NCBI RefSeq assembly: GCF_004331675.1
Contig: NZ_SJSN01000020.1
Span: 25,701-89,700 of the forward strand
From: Pedobacter frigidisoli
GTDB taxonomy: Bacteria; Bacteroidota; Bacteroidia; Sphingobacteriales; Sphingobacteriaceae
DNA length: 64,000 nt
Direction: 5' to 3'
Part shown: positions 16,985 to 27,100 of the stretch, in pieces
Layout: each line of letters opens with the position of its first letter
Position numbering within the stretch: position 1 is the first letter of the stretch
The notes under the pieces: generated by a model
What the model was told of the DNA's origin: nothing
Seen by the model: only the letters and a program-made list of their open reading frames with translations
Database searches by the model: none
Program-made: the position numbers and the translations under genes

Positions 16985-17011
16985 AATAAGGTTGATCAAT
17001 CAATCCTTATT
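16985..17011 (-). promoter_or_regulatory. Operator-like palindrome at the kduI promoter
   Basis: The arms AATAAGG-TTGAT and ATCAA-(T)-CCTTATT form a nearly perfect 27-base dyad with one extra base. It lies between the -7 box (17014-17021) and the kduI ATG, over the expected transcription start, the classic site for a repressor of LacI, GntR or IclR type. No such regulator is encoded in the window. Confidence 0.5.
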
Positions 17012-17013
17012 CG

Positions 17014-17021
17014 CAAATATA
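17014..17021 (-). promoter_or_regulatory. TATATTTG -7 promoter box for kduI
   Basis: Exact match to the Bacteroidota -7 consensus TAnnTTTG on the minus strand, 50 bases upstream of the kduI start. It suggests that kduI-DUF4861-kduD is transcribed apart from the SusC-to-GH88 cluster. No clear -33 box is seen. Confidence 0.5.
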
Positions 17022-17151
17022 TTTATACCGTACTTAATATTGGAATGAAAAGTCAACTTAATTGGAGATTAACGCCAAAGTCAAAATTTAAGGACCTTTT
17101 CCGAATGATTGTCCTCTCCAGCAGCCATCGCTCCAAAAGAGATTGTGCAGG

Positions 17152-18339
17152 CTAGAGGTACCATTTTTTATATCTTGCCAAAGCTTCCAAATAATAATAA
17201 TCTGCATAAACCAAGGGAACATCAATTTCACTATTTAAAGGATATGCACCTGTACTGTGCATCAATAAAAAGCCACCATTTTCTCCTAGTTTAGCACGAT
17301 AAGTGTCGCTAGCCAACGAATAAATCATCGTTTCTGCAGCAGATTTAAATTCGATCTTCTCTTTGTCGTTTGTATATTGTGCAAGTTCCAACAATGCAGA
17401 AGCCATAATGGCACCAGCAGATGCATCCCGTTTAGCAAAAGGGATACCTTGAGCATCAAAGTCCCAGAAAGGTATTTTATCAGCAGGTAAATTCGGATGA
17501 TTCAAGATAAAATGCGCAATTCCCTTTGCCTGTCTCAAATAACTTGCATCTTTTGTAAAACGGAACATCATAGTATAACCATATAGGGCCCATGCCTGTC
17601 CCCGAGCCCAGGCAGAACAATCGGCGGCTCCCTGCCATGTCGCCTTTCTTTTTACTGCTCCATTCTCAGCATCGTAATCGATCACATGAAAAGAGCTAAA
17701 ATCTGGGCGGAAATGATTTTTCAATGTGGTATTGGAATGGATGATAGCCATTTCCTTAAATTTTTTATCACCTCCGTTATCGGTAGCCCAATTCAGCATT
17801 TCCAGGTTCATCATATTATCAATGATTACCGGGTAGTCCCAATATTTACTTTTGTTCCAGGATTGAATGGCCTTGACATTGGCATGATAACGTGTAGACA
17901 GCGATTCGGCAGAACGTTGAATAATGGCTTTGTATTCTGGTTTGCTTGTCAGGCGGTAAGCGTTCCCAAAACTGCAGTACATCATAAAACCTAAATCATG
18001 GTTTCCTGTGAAAGTTTGGTTTGGCTCAATCACCTTTAAGGCATTTTCTGCCTCCTTTTTAATCGATTCATTTTTAGTCTGCTCAAAAATGTACCACAAA
18101 CTTCCAGCGTAAAATCCGCTGCACCACCACTGAATATCGTAGTTAACGTGTTTTCCGTTTTGATAGGTTTGCGGGGTTTTTCCTGTGGGTATGCCTTTGG
18201 CCAAAAATTTATATTGATCGCCCGCAAAGTTAAATTCGTCCTTGATTAATTGAGCCATTGGCTTTCGCTCAGTATTTTGAGCAAATGAAACTGCACTCAA
18301 AAACACTAAAAATGCGGTTATCAGATTGTTTTTCTTCAT
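17152..18339 (-). CDS. GH88 unsaturated glucuronyl hydrolase
   Basis: 395 residues with a signal peptide (to AVSFA at 20), so secreted, probably periplasmic. The (alpha/alpha)6 fold proteins of GH88 remove delta-4,5-unsaturated uronic acid from lyase products. The two key aspartates fit: Asp115 (NHDLGFMMY) and Asp174 (IDNMMNLEML), 59 residues apart as in known enzymes. The CSAWARGQAW segment is a family hallmark. It is 30 bases after PL8 in the same operon, so it likely acts on the product of that lyase and feeds KduI. Confidence 0.92.
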   Translation of the reverse strand: MKKNNLITAFLVFLSAVSFAQNTERKPMAQLIKDEFNFAGDQYKFLAKGIPTGKTPQTYQNGKHVNYDIQWWCSGFYAGSLWYIFEQTKNESIKKEAENALKVIEPNQTFTGNHDLGFMMYCSFGNAYRLTSKPEYKAIIQRSAESLSTRYHANVKAIQSWNKSKYWDYPVIIDNMMNLEMLNWATDNGGDKKFKEMAIIHSNTTLKNHFRPDFSSFHVIDYDAENGAVKRKATWQGAADCSAWARGQAWALYGYTMMFRFTKDASYLRQAKGIAHFILNHPNLPADKIPFWDFDAQGIPFAKRDASAGAIMASALLELAQYTNDKEKIEFKSAAETMIYSLASDTYRAKLGENGGFLLMHSTGAYPLNSEIDVPLVYADYYYLEALARYKKWYL

Positions 18340-18369
18340 TGTGTATCAGTATTATTTTATTTCTAATGA

Positions 18370-20418
18370 TTAATTATTCAGGTTAAAGCTCTTGGTAGAT
18401 CCGGCCATTGATCCAAGGGGAAGCTTACAGATCAAGGTTTTCTCTCGATCGGGCTTTGGTAGCTTGATTTTTACCTTGATGACCGGTATTTCCTGAGTAG
18501 GATCAGCGATATACAAAATGGGGCGCTCCGCATTTAAGTCCTTAATATGAACCAAACAAGGTTGATCAACCTTAATGATGACACCACCACTATTGAACTC
18601 ACCGGCTTTATAAAAAACAATCTGCAAGATATTTAATCCAGCATGTTTGACTGCTTGAATTTCACTAGTGTTTTTTACGATCTTGATCATAGCCCTTTCT
18701 TTTTCAATCAGGTCTTGATCTCCGATTCCCGGCATGACGATGTAGGCATAGCTTGCATCCTGAGGTTTAACGCCATGATCAAACCAAGCCTTAAAGACCT
18801 TTGCAGACACCTCATCCTTATTTTGAAAATGATTGATACGATACCAATTACCCTTTTGAAGCTGATTGCTGGATCGGATATTGCCGCCCGATGGAAAAAA
18901 ATAACCAATACTGTCATGTAGTATCCACGATTTTTGATCCGCAACATTAATTCGACCCCTCAGCCAAGATTGGTTAATGGTGGTGGTGATGTGCTCGGGT
19001 GAGTTACTTTGTATCCCCGCACCTAGGCAAACTACCTCCTTATCCAAAAAGAACCAGGCTTTTTTTGCCTTTACACTATCATAATCTAGATCATAGGCCG
19101 AAACGCCATAAACTCCATCACTTACCCCACCTACAAATTTTGTTGTACCAGAGATTCCCCAATCCTTTTCAATTGTTGCTCCATCATCATTCATATAATC
19201 ACGGCTGGTTGTGCCGGGAATCTTATCCCACTCCCAGATAGGCATGATGTTGGCATATTCTGATCCGCTACGCTGAATGTTGGTAGCTCCATCCGCTAAA
19301 AATTTACCCAAGATATTTTCATTATTTCCCCTTTCCGTCCTAAGAGTCCTTATGGAGGATGATTGAACGCTAAAGGTATATCTAGGACGCACATGCAAGG
19401 TGTAGCTGCTCTTCCAGTATTGTTGATGAAAAGGATTAATTTTATAGCCTGCTGGTTTATTGCCGGATGTCCTCAAGGATGCAGCCTCCCAAAGTTCCGA
19501 ATTTTCTGGATTGAACAATTTAATTTTCTGCACGATGCCAGAGACCCAGGCACCTAATGAGTCCTTACGGCTGATCCCCCGTCCACGCACATTAAAATCA
19601 TAAAAATCGCCTCGAATAGTTTGCAGAAAAGTACGTTTAAGGTAATCCACCAAAATGATTGTTTTGTCCTTTGGCAAGGCGTATTTCGTATCCCTTAGGT
19701 AAAAAGCCGCGTCAATGGAGTTGCTGATAAAAACTCTTCCGTAACTTGCAATAGCTTGTTGTTTGCCATGCTGATAATAACTTCCATCTATCTGAACGCC
19801 CTCTTTACCATCAACCGAAATTGGTTCGTATAAATATTTTGCGGCAGAATCAAGGGTGTTTTTATCTTGGGTTAGACAGGCTCGATACAGGTAATGCAAA
19901 GCTTCATCAGATGTATTGGCCCCATCGCCTACCCTTAATTTTATAATCATCCTGCGGATCAAGCCCTTTTCCAGATCAGCAGGTAAAAGCCTTGGGGCTT
20001 TTCGCATCAAGATCAAGGTCTGACCTATAGCCTGAGGGTAAAAGATATCGTTATACCACCAGTTTTTGTTCTTGGGATCTTGATCGAGCCAATTTTGTAA
20101 TGACCTAACTATTGCATCATATATCTGCGTATCTCCATAATATGCATTGGATGGACGGATGTAAGCACTTGCCATATCCTTTATCCTTCTTAAAGGATCG
20201 TATTGGGCATTGCCATAATCGATATCACTCCAACTTCCATCTGTTTGTAACTTCGCAAGCTCGCTGACAATTTTCTTGGTGAGTACAGCATCATTGATCC
20301 CTATTTGTTGATCGGCTGTAATCCTGCCTTGAATAATGGCAAAGGGCTGATTTTGCGCCATCGCAGAAAAACTGATCAAAAAAGCAAAATAAAGTAAACA
20401 GGTTTTTGGTACTAACAT
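18370..20418 (-). CDS. PL8 polysaccharide lyase (hyaluronate/chondroitin AC/xanthan lyase family)
   Basis: Start set at 20418 because it begins an ordinary signal peptide (MLVPKTCLLYFAFLISFSAMAQ) 13 bases after the GH16 stop; an earlier ATG (20460) would overlap GH16. The 682-residue protein has the helical toroid plus beta-sandwich build of PL8. The catalytic residues match in spacing: Asn168 (GDGANTSDE), His217 and Tyr226 (YQHGKQQAIASYG) and Arg280 (NVRGRGISR), followed by RTERGNNEN. The enzyme beta-eliminates next to uronic acid and leaves an unsaturated uronate. Family members cut hyaluronan, chondroitin or xanthan; the substrate cannot be fixed from sequence alone. Confidence 0.93.
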   Translation of the reverse strand: MLVPKTCLLYFAFLISFSAMAQNQPFAIIQGRITADQQIGINDAVLTKKIVSELAKLQTDGSWSDIDYGNAQYDPLRRIKDMASAYIRPSNAYYGDTQIYDAIVRSLQNWLDQDPKNKNWWYNDIFYPQAIGQTLILMRKAPRLLPADLEKGLIRRMIIKLRVGDGANTSDEALHYLYRACLTQDKNTLDSAAKYLYEPISVDGKEGVQIDGSYYQHGKQQAIASYGRVFISNSIDAAFYLRDTKYALPKDKTIILVDYLKRTFLQTIRGDFYDFNVRGRGISRKDSLGAWVSGIVQKIKLFNPENSELWEAASLRTSGNKPAGYKINPFHQQYWKSSYTLHVRPRYTFSVQSSSIRTLRTERGNNENILGKFLADGATNIQRSGSEYANIMPIWEWDKIPGTTSRDYMNDDGATIEKDWGISGTTKFVGGVSDGVYGVSAYDLDYDSVKAKKAWFFLDKEVVCLGAGIQSNSPEHITTTINQSWLRGRINVADQKSWILHDSIGYFFPSGGNIRSSNQLQKGNWYRINHFQNKDEVSAKVFKAWFDHGVKPQDASYAYIVMPGIGDQDLIEKERAMIKIVKNTSEIQAVKHAGLNILQIVFYKAGEFNSGGVIIKVDQPCLVHIKDLNAERPILYIADPTQEIPVIKVKIKLPKPDREKTLICKLPLGSMAGSTKSFNLNN

Positions 20419-20431
20419 GATATTTACTGAT

Positions 20432-21214
20432 CTATTTATAAATCCTGACATAATCAACAAGGAAAGTTATTGGTAAAATATCTGGATCCAATCTGCCGCC
20501 TAAGGTTCCAACCCTTCCCAGGGCCAAATTAAGTAGGAGGTAAAATTTGCTACTAAAGATTTTTTGTGCATTTTTATCTGCATCAGCGATATTAAATTCA
20601 AAATACTTGATATTATCGTAGCTCATGGTCATCTTTTTTTTATCCCATTCGAAAGTGTAATTATGAAAGTCGTCATACGGCTTACCAACAAATGGGTGTT
20701 GGCCGCTCATCTCATATTTGCCCACACCATTCTTGAAGTGTACAGTCCCGTAAGCCGAAGTAGAATCACGACCGATGTATTCGAGGATATCGATCTCACC
20801 ACAACTAGGCCATTTGACAAGTTCTCTGTTTACACCCAGCATCCAAATGGCAGGCCAACTTCCAATGCCTTTTGGAACTTTCGCCCGCACTTCTATCCTA
20901 CCATATCTTAAGTGCATTTTACCTAATGTAATCAAACTCGCAGAGGTATATTCTGCACCCCTGTAATCTTCTTTTTTTGCTTCAATCACCAAGTTTCCAT
21001 TTTCTACACGAGCATTTTCCTGTCTTTTTTTGGTGTAGTATTGTGGTTCCTTATTGCGTACAATACCGTTTTCGTAATCCCATTTGGTAGAATCCGGTGG
21101 ACCAGAATAATTAAATTCATCTGCCCAGATAAGTTTACCGGAAGATCCGTCGTTTTGTGCAAAAGTTAATTCGAACGAGCAAAGAAATAATAATAGGGAG
21201 ATGATATTTTTCAT
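20432..21214 (-). CDS. GH16 endo-beta-glucanase (laminarinase-like)
   Basis: 260 residues with a signal peptide ending at about TFAQ (20). The GH16 active site motif is EIDILE at 140-145 (nucleophile Glu140, acid/base Glu145), preceded by SWPAIWML (119-126). The beta-bulge type ExDxxE puts it with beta-1,3 or beta-1,3-1,4 glucanases. It is in one operon with SusC/D and PL8, so its backbone substrate probably belongs to the same polymer as the PL8 target. Confidence 0.92.
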   Translation of the reverse strand: MKNIISLLLFLCSFELTFAQNDGSSGKLIWADEFNYSGPPDSTKWDYENGIVRNKEPQYYTKKRQENARVENGNLVIEAKKEDYRGAEYTSASLITLGKMHLRYGRIEVRAKVPKGIGSWPAIWMLGVNRELVKWPSCGEIDILEYIGRDSTSAYGTVHFKNGVGKYEMSGQHPFVGKPYDDFHNYTFEWDKKKMTMSYDNIKYFEFNIADADKNAQKIFSSKFYLLLNLALGRVGTLGGRLDPDILPITFLVDYVRIYK

Positions 21215-21294
21215 TTACCGGAAATAAAGATTTAAAAAACCTGGCTAACAATTTAAGTAATTAAGCACACGATGTGCAGGGGCTTATAATTTTA

Positions 21295-22218
21295 TTAGGG
21301 AATGATTTTAACGCTAAATTCTTTCAATGCCATTTGGCTATCATCTGCAGTGATGTTATAGCTTACGAAAGTTATTTTATACTTACCAATTGCCGTGTAC
21401 TTATAATTGTATGAACTAGGTGCTGATGCAGTAATGTTCTTTACGGTAGCGGTTGGAATATCTGGCGCAATCCGGCCTACAAAAAGTGGTTTACTTATAA
21501 TCCAGCTGGTGTTTGACGGTGCCGTAGCTGCACCGCCAACAATGGTTAAGGCTGTGGTTGTGGCTACCCATCTAGAACTTGCTGGCGACCAAACATTTCC
21601 ATAACGAGTCCAAAAAGCATTATCTGCAGCCAAAGAGCTCAAGGTAAAAGTGTAATCGCTCAAAACATTGTTTACAAGGTAATTGGTAATGGTCCATGTT
21701 CTTTGTGTTGAACCGGTAAGACCAGTATATTTGAAAGCAATAAAAAGACTATCGCTAGCTCCAGTAACTAAATCGGATAAATTAACCGGTCCCGTATTTA
21801 CTGCAGTTGCGCTTGTTGCAATCGGTGTGCGAGGGGTAATATTGACCCAGGCGGCATTTACTACAGATGCCGAATCTTTCAATGGCAACTTATTGGTAGC
21901 CAAAACCTGTAATGTATTATTCTGCGTACCAAATTGAGCCGTACTTGTGAATGATAGTCTTGGCGTTCCAAAAGCCAAAGAACGAGATCTGAACTCGTAC
22001 TTATTTCCAGGCAGGCCAGCCCAGAAAACAACATTATCCGAATAACCACCTAATGTAAATTTGCAGGTATCTCCCAGTTTGAAAACAAGCGTGTCACCAA
22101 TAACGGATCGAGCGTTTGTGAGCGAAATTTCTACTGTAGGCTGATCAGTAGTGAGGTCTTTCTTACAGGCCAGGAGGAAAGTAATGGCGATCAATAGGGT
22201 ATATATTGAATATTTCAT
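21295..22218 (-). CDS. DUF5017-domain surface lipoprotein of the PUL
   Basis: Start set at 22218 (MKYSIYTLLIAITFLLAC), since an earlier ATG at 22254 overlaps SusD and spoils the signal peptide. Cys18 in FLLAC is the lipidation site and is followed by KKD, typical of surface-exported lipoproteins. An early GYSDNVVFWAGLPGNKYEF stretch is the DUF5017 hallmark; the rest is beta-rich. These proteins follow SusD in PULs and probably bind glycan at the cell surface (SusE/F-like place). Binding is inferred from position. Confidence 0.82.
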   Translation of the reverse strand: MKYSIYTLLIAITFLLACKKDLTTDQPTVEISLTNARSVIGDTLVFKLGDTCKFTLGGYSDNVVFWAGLPGNKYEFRSRSLAFGTPRLSFTSTAQFGTQNNTLQVLATNKLPLKDSASVVNAAWVNITPRTPIATSATAVNTGPVNLSDLVTGASDSLFIAFKYTGLTGSTQRTWTITNYLVNNVLSDYTFTLSSLAADNAFWTRYGNVWSPASSRWVATTTALTIVGGAATAPSNTSWIISKPLFVGRIAPDIPTATVKNITASAPSSYNYKYTAIGKYKITFVSYNITADDSQMALKEFSVKIIP

Positions 22219-22240
22219 CTCTTTTGTCTTTATAGGTGAA

Positions 22241-24145
22241 TTAATAACCTGCATTTTGTTTCAATGCCTTATTGAGGTTCATTTCATAGGTTGGTTTTGG
22301 CATTAGGCTATATCTGGGTGTTACGGTAATCAAACCCTGATAGCCGTTGATGTTTCCATTTCCCGCTGTTACACCATTTGCCACAGCATAGTTACCAAAG
22401 GCCTGTAAATCACCCGCAAAATTTCCCCACCTCACCAAGTCATATTTCCTTGATGCCTCAAAGCACATTTCACGCATGCGCTCATCACGAATGGCCGATT
22501 GGAAATCTCCCTTATTTAAGCCAGGAGTTAACAGGTATTCTGTCCCTGTCGTTATAGTTGCTGCCGCGGTTGCAGTAACCCCTGTTGTAGGGGCAGCGAT
22601 TGTAACTGTTGGTGACGAGGTAAAATACGGGCCGGCAGCGGTAAGGTTACCGCGACTGCTCAATTTTACTCCAGTAACCACTCCAGCGGTAGAAACCACC
22701 GCAGTTGCCGTAGCACCAGAACCACCTCCACCACTAATGGTTACAACCGGTGGATTAGCAGCTGTATAGCCAGAACCACCATTAACAACAGTGATATTTT
22801 TAACGATATTGCCATAAATAGTGCCGTAACCTCTTCGTCGAACCTGATTGACAGCATCATAGGCTGCTGCTGTTGGACCATTTACCTGATTTTCAGCTTC
22901 TGCCTTGATCAGCAGAACATCAGCATACCTAATTACTGGCCAATTGGCGTTATATGTTCCCGAATTTCTCATTTCAGCTGGTGCATACTCCCTACGGAAT
23001 TTGCCGGTATTCATTTGCCATGGAGCCGATCGATCCGTTTTTACACGTGTTCCTGTAGTCGCATTGGTTGTCCAGATGAAATCAGGACAGTTCCAATCCC
23101 TTCTCGTGTCTAATGAGGCCTTGTTAAGCAGCGTGCTGGTGGGCTCTACCTCGTAACTATCAAACAGCTTTTTGGTAATCCTTACCCACCCTGCCGCAGC
23201 GTAAGAATTTGGCTCAAATGTTCCATTAACGATCAGAATTGCAGAAATAATTCCGTTGAAATTTCCAATATCATTTCCTGTTTTGTTGGTAACACCGGCC
23301 GCTGCACCTGCAGACCCCCATTCTAGAATATCTTCTTTTACATCGTATTTATCTTGAAAAAGATTAATAAATACCTGTTTATAATCTGGGTTTAAAGCAT
23401 GCTGACCAGATGAGATTACCTTATCAGCATAGGTGATGGCATCGGCATATTTGCTGGCATCATTAACCGGATGGCCAGCCCAGTACAAATAAACCCTAGC
23501 TAACATTGCTTGCACCGCGGTTATAGTTACCTGATCATTGTAGCCCAGACTCGTAACTGTCCGTCCCTGCAGTAAGTTTTCTGCTTCCTTTAAATCTGCG
23601 ACTATTTGAGTATAAATGGCTGGTTGTGATGATGCGGGAATATTAACCTCTGCAATACCGGGTTGATGCAGCACTAATGGCACTTCACCAAATTGGATAG
23701 TGAGGAGAAAATAGTTATAAGCCCTTAAAAAAAGTGCTTGGCCTTTGATAAAACCACGTTGTTTCTCATCCATGCTCGGCTTATTGATATTATCGATTAA
23801 TACATTCGCGTTGTTTATGGCAATGTATGGATACTGCCAACAATCCTGAACATAGGAATGTCCAGCATCATAGGTATAATAAAGTCCACGGGTCTCATTA
23901 CTTGTTGCCCGATCTGGCAACATTTCATCAGTAGTACTTACAAAGTTGAAATGGTTAACCTGCCCATACATCCGTTCTCCCATCATGGTGCTGTAAACGC
24001 CGTTAAGCGCTATCTGGAGTTGGTCTTGTGTATTATAGAAATTAACAGGGGAATAAAAATCCGTAGGCTCTGTATCCAAAAATTTCTTGCATGATGATGA
24101 TAATCCCATCACAAATAAAAAAGCCAGAATATATTTATTTTTCAT
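22241..24145 (-). CDS. SusD-family nutrient-binding lipoprotein with an inserted glycine-rich domain
   Basis: 634 residues with lipobox Cys19 (GLSSSCKKFLD). The SusD fold is clear: TPR-like helices, LFLRAYNYFLL (138-148), RYADVLLIKAEAENQ (406-420) and DERMREMCFEASRKYDLVRWG near the end. SusD proteins cap the SusC channel and deliver oligosaccharides. Unusually, residues about 447-535 interrupt the conserved NQVRRRGYG...LNKGDFQSAIRDERM region with a repeat-like beta segment (NGGSGYTAANPPVVTISGG, then GVVTGVKLSSRG). Such GSGYT...PPxVxI units occur in other secreted proteins but are not part of the usual SusD. Normal homologues would be about 540 residues. Confidence 0.93.
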   Translation of the reverse strand: MKNKYILAFLFVMGLSSSCKKFLDTEPTDFYSPVNFYNTQDQLQIALNGVYSTMMGERMYGQVNHFNFVSTTDEMLPDRATSNETRGLYYTYDAGHSYVQDCWQYPYIAINNANVLIDNINKPSMDEKQRGFIKGQALFLRAYNYFLLTIQFGEVPLVLHQPGIAEVNIPASSQPAIYTQIVADLKEAENLLQGRTVTSLGYNDQVTITAVQAMLARVYLYWAGHPVNDASKYADAITYADKVISSGQHALNPDYKQVFINLFQDKYDVKEDILEWGSAGAAAGVTNKTGNDIGNFNGIISAILIVNGTFEPNSYAAAGWVRITKKLFDSYEVEPTSTLLNKASLDTRRDWNCPDFIWTTNATTGTRVKTDRSAPWQMNTGKFRREYAPAEMRNSGTYNANWPVIRYADVLLIKAEAENQVNGPTAAAYDAVNQVRRRGYGTIYGNIVKNITVVNGGSGYTAANPPVVTISGGGGSGATATAVVSTAGVVTGVKLSSRGNLTAAGPYFTSSPTVTIAAPTTGVTATAAATITTGTEYLLTPGLNKGDFQSAIRDERMREMCFEASRKYDLVRWGNFAGDLQAFGNYAVANGVTAGNGNINGYQGLITVTPRYSLMPKPTYEMNLNKALKQNAGY

Positions 24146-24166
24146 TGTCTTATTTTTTAGTGGTGA

Positions 24167-27100
24167 TTAAAATGTAGCGTTTAAGCCGAAAGTTACGGTG
24201 AATGATTGTGGATAGGTACCGTAATCGAAACCTGGCGTTAAATTACCTGGTCTTGCTGAAGCCTCAGGATCCAAACCTGAATAATTGGTAAGTGTGAAAA
24301 GGTTTTGTGCAGATGCATTTAAGCGCAAACGTGACATACCGATACTCTTCAGGATCTCGCTGCTAAAATTATATCCCAATTGAACTGTCTTTAACCTTAG
24401 GTATGAACCATCCTCCACTACCCTTGAAGAATAGTTCGGATTTACGAAGCGACCTGCTTTATAAAGTTCATTACTTGGATTGGTTGGTGTCCATCGATTC
24501 TCATAGGAAGCGTACTGATTTAATGTAAAGTTTCTCACGATTCCTCCCTCGAAAACATAACGATTTGCATTGATGATGTTATTGCCATAACTCCATTGGA
24601 GGAACACACCCAAATCCCAGTTTTTGTAACTAAAATTGTTGCTGAAACCACCTGTATGAATAGGTAAGCCTCTACCAATAATTGTGTAATCATTTGCATT
24701 GATAGTTAAATCTCCATTTAAATCCTTGTATTTGATATCTCCAGGCTGTACTGCAGCACCATTATTTGGAATATTCGGCTTCAAAGAAAAGGTTCCATTG
24801 GGCATTTTATCGAAATCGCTGTACTGATAAATACCATCGAAAATCAAACCGTACATCTCTCCAACAGAACGGCCTTTTACAGAAATGTATGGAGATAATC
24901 CCCTAAAACTCGTATCAAAGAAAGTACCCGATCCTGAAAGCAGGGAATTTTGTCCCTCGGTTAATTCAAGGATCTTATTCTTATTGAAACTGATGTTGAA
25001 ATTACTTGTCCAACGGAAATCCTTGGTAAGAATATTTGTGCTGTTCAAGGTGATCTCTAAACCCCTGTTTTCTAAACTCCCGATATTTTTAAAGCCCGTT
25101 CCACTTTGTATTCCGTTTGCAAAAGGCAAATTGGCATTCAATAAAAGATCATTGGTTGTACGCTTATAGATATCTACTGTTAAGCCAAACCGGTTTTTAA
25201 GAAAGCTCATATCTAAACCAATATTGGTCTGTGTGTTCGTTTCCCATTTTAGATCGTAGTTTCCAGCAGCAGTTACAACAGAACCAATAGCCACTGGCTT
25301 TCCATTAAAAGAATACCAATATTGGGTGTTCGCCAAGTTTAACTGTGGCAGGTACGCAAAGTCACTTACCCGGTTGTTTCCGGATTCACCATAACCAATG
25401 CGAAGTTTTGCATCAGATAACCATTTTAAATCCTTAAGGAAATCCTCTTGACTAAACCTCCAGCCAATACTAGCAGATGGAAAATAACCCCAACGATTTG
25501 CTGGTGAGAACTTCGATGACCCATCAGCTCTAAAGCTTGCTGTAACCAGATATTTTCCCTTAAAATCATAATTAACCCTACCCAAAAATGACATTAGTGT
25601 CCATCGAGAACTGTTAACAGAAATTACGGTGTTTGCTGCAGGAACGAGATCCAATGCATCCAAGCCTAAACTTTCATTGGTAACCTGAGTCGCATAGATT
25701 GAGCGGTATGAATTTTTATTACGCTGAGCGGAATACCCCCCCAGGACGGTAAGGTTATGGTTCTTGTTGAAAGTATTTTTATAGGTAATGGTATTATCGC
25801 TCAACCAATTAAAAACAGGAGCGCTCGCTATGGTACCATTCGGGCCAGAAGAATTCCACTTGCTACCTGATTGTGTTTGAGAGTTGTTAAAGATATTAGT
25901 GTCGTAAGCATTGTTGTTGATTCCGCCAGCAACCCTTAATTTTAGTTTCGATGTAATGGCGTATTCAGCATATCCATTTGCAGCAAGATTGGTGCTTTTA
26001 TACGTTGTTTTTTGGTTGGCTAAACTAATCAACGGATTTACGCGGTAATCTTGTGCAGAGTTTCCCTCATTCGCTGGATCATATAAACCACCTAAAAGAT
26101 CGGAATTGGCATCTCTGCCAGAAAGTCCATTTGTTGGGCGGTATCCCCAAACAGAATAAAGCAATATAGATGACGCATAGAAGTTGGTAGCAGAAATTGG
26201 CGTTCCAAAGCTTTCACTATATGCGTAATTTACATTAATACCTGCCCTAAGTTTATCAGTAACTTTTTGATCTAAAACAAATCGACCTTGATAACGCTTA
26301 AAACCTCCGTAAACAATGATCCCCTTTTGGTCGTTGAAGTTTCCAGAAATAGAATAAGTTGTTCTGTCGTTTCCGCCACGTAAGGCAATATCGTGGTTTT
26401 GGTTCTGCCCTGTCTGATAGACATAATCTTGCATGTCCAATCCTTGAACATTTCGGTAATCATCGAGTGTAACCCCATTTTTCAGATAGGTTGAATCGGC
26501 AACAGCCTGATCAAGATCACGCAAGTATTTTACATATTCATAAGGTCCCATCACTGGAATTTTGTCGGGCGCTTTTTGCAGCCCGTAATATGCGTTATAG
26601 GTTAATTGTGGCTTACCGGGTTTTCCTTTTTTAGTGGTGATTAAAACCACACCGTTAGATCCGCGAGCGCCGTAAATAGCTGTTGCAGATGCATCCTTTA
26701 AGATATCTATGCTCTCGATATCTGATGGATTAATGGAGTTTGCATTTGCATTCTCTGATGGAAAACCATCAATAACATAAAGTGGTGAGTTATCTTGAGA
26801 AATGGATCCCGCACCGCGGATAACAATATTGGCAGTAGCACCAGGTTGGCCATCATTGGTAGAGACCTGAACACCTGCAACCCGACCAGCTAAAGCCTGA
26901 TCAAAAGATTTTACCGGAGCCTGTTCCAAATCCTTCATGTTCACAGATCCAATCGCTCCAGTTAAGTCTGCCCTTTTGGTAGTGCCATAACCCACAACCA
27001 CGACATCACTTAAGCCTGTAATCGAAGATTTTAAGGAAACATTAATAGCATTCCTCGTGCCAACCATTATGGTTTGAGAAGCGTAACCAACATAGTTAAA

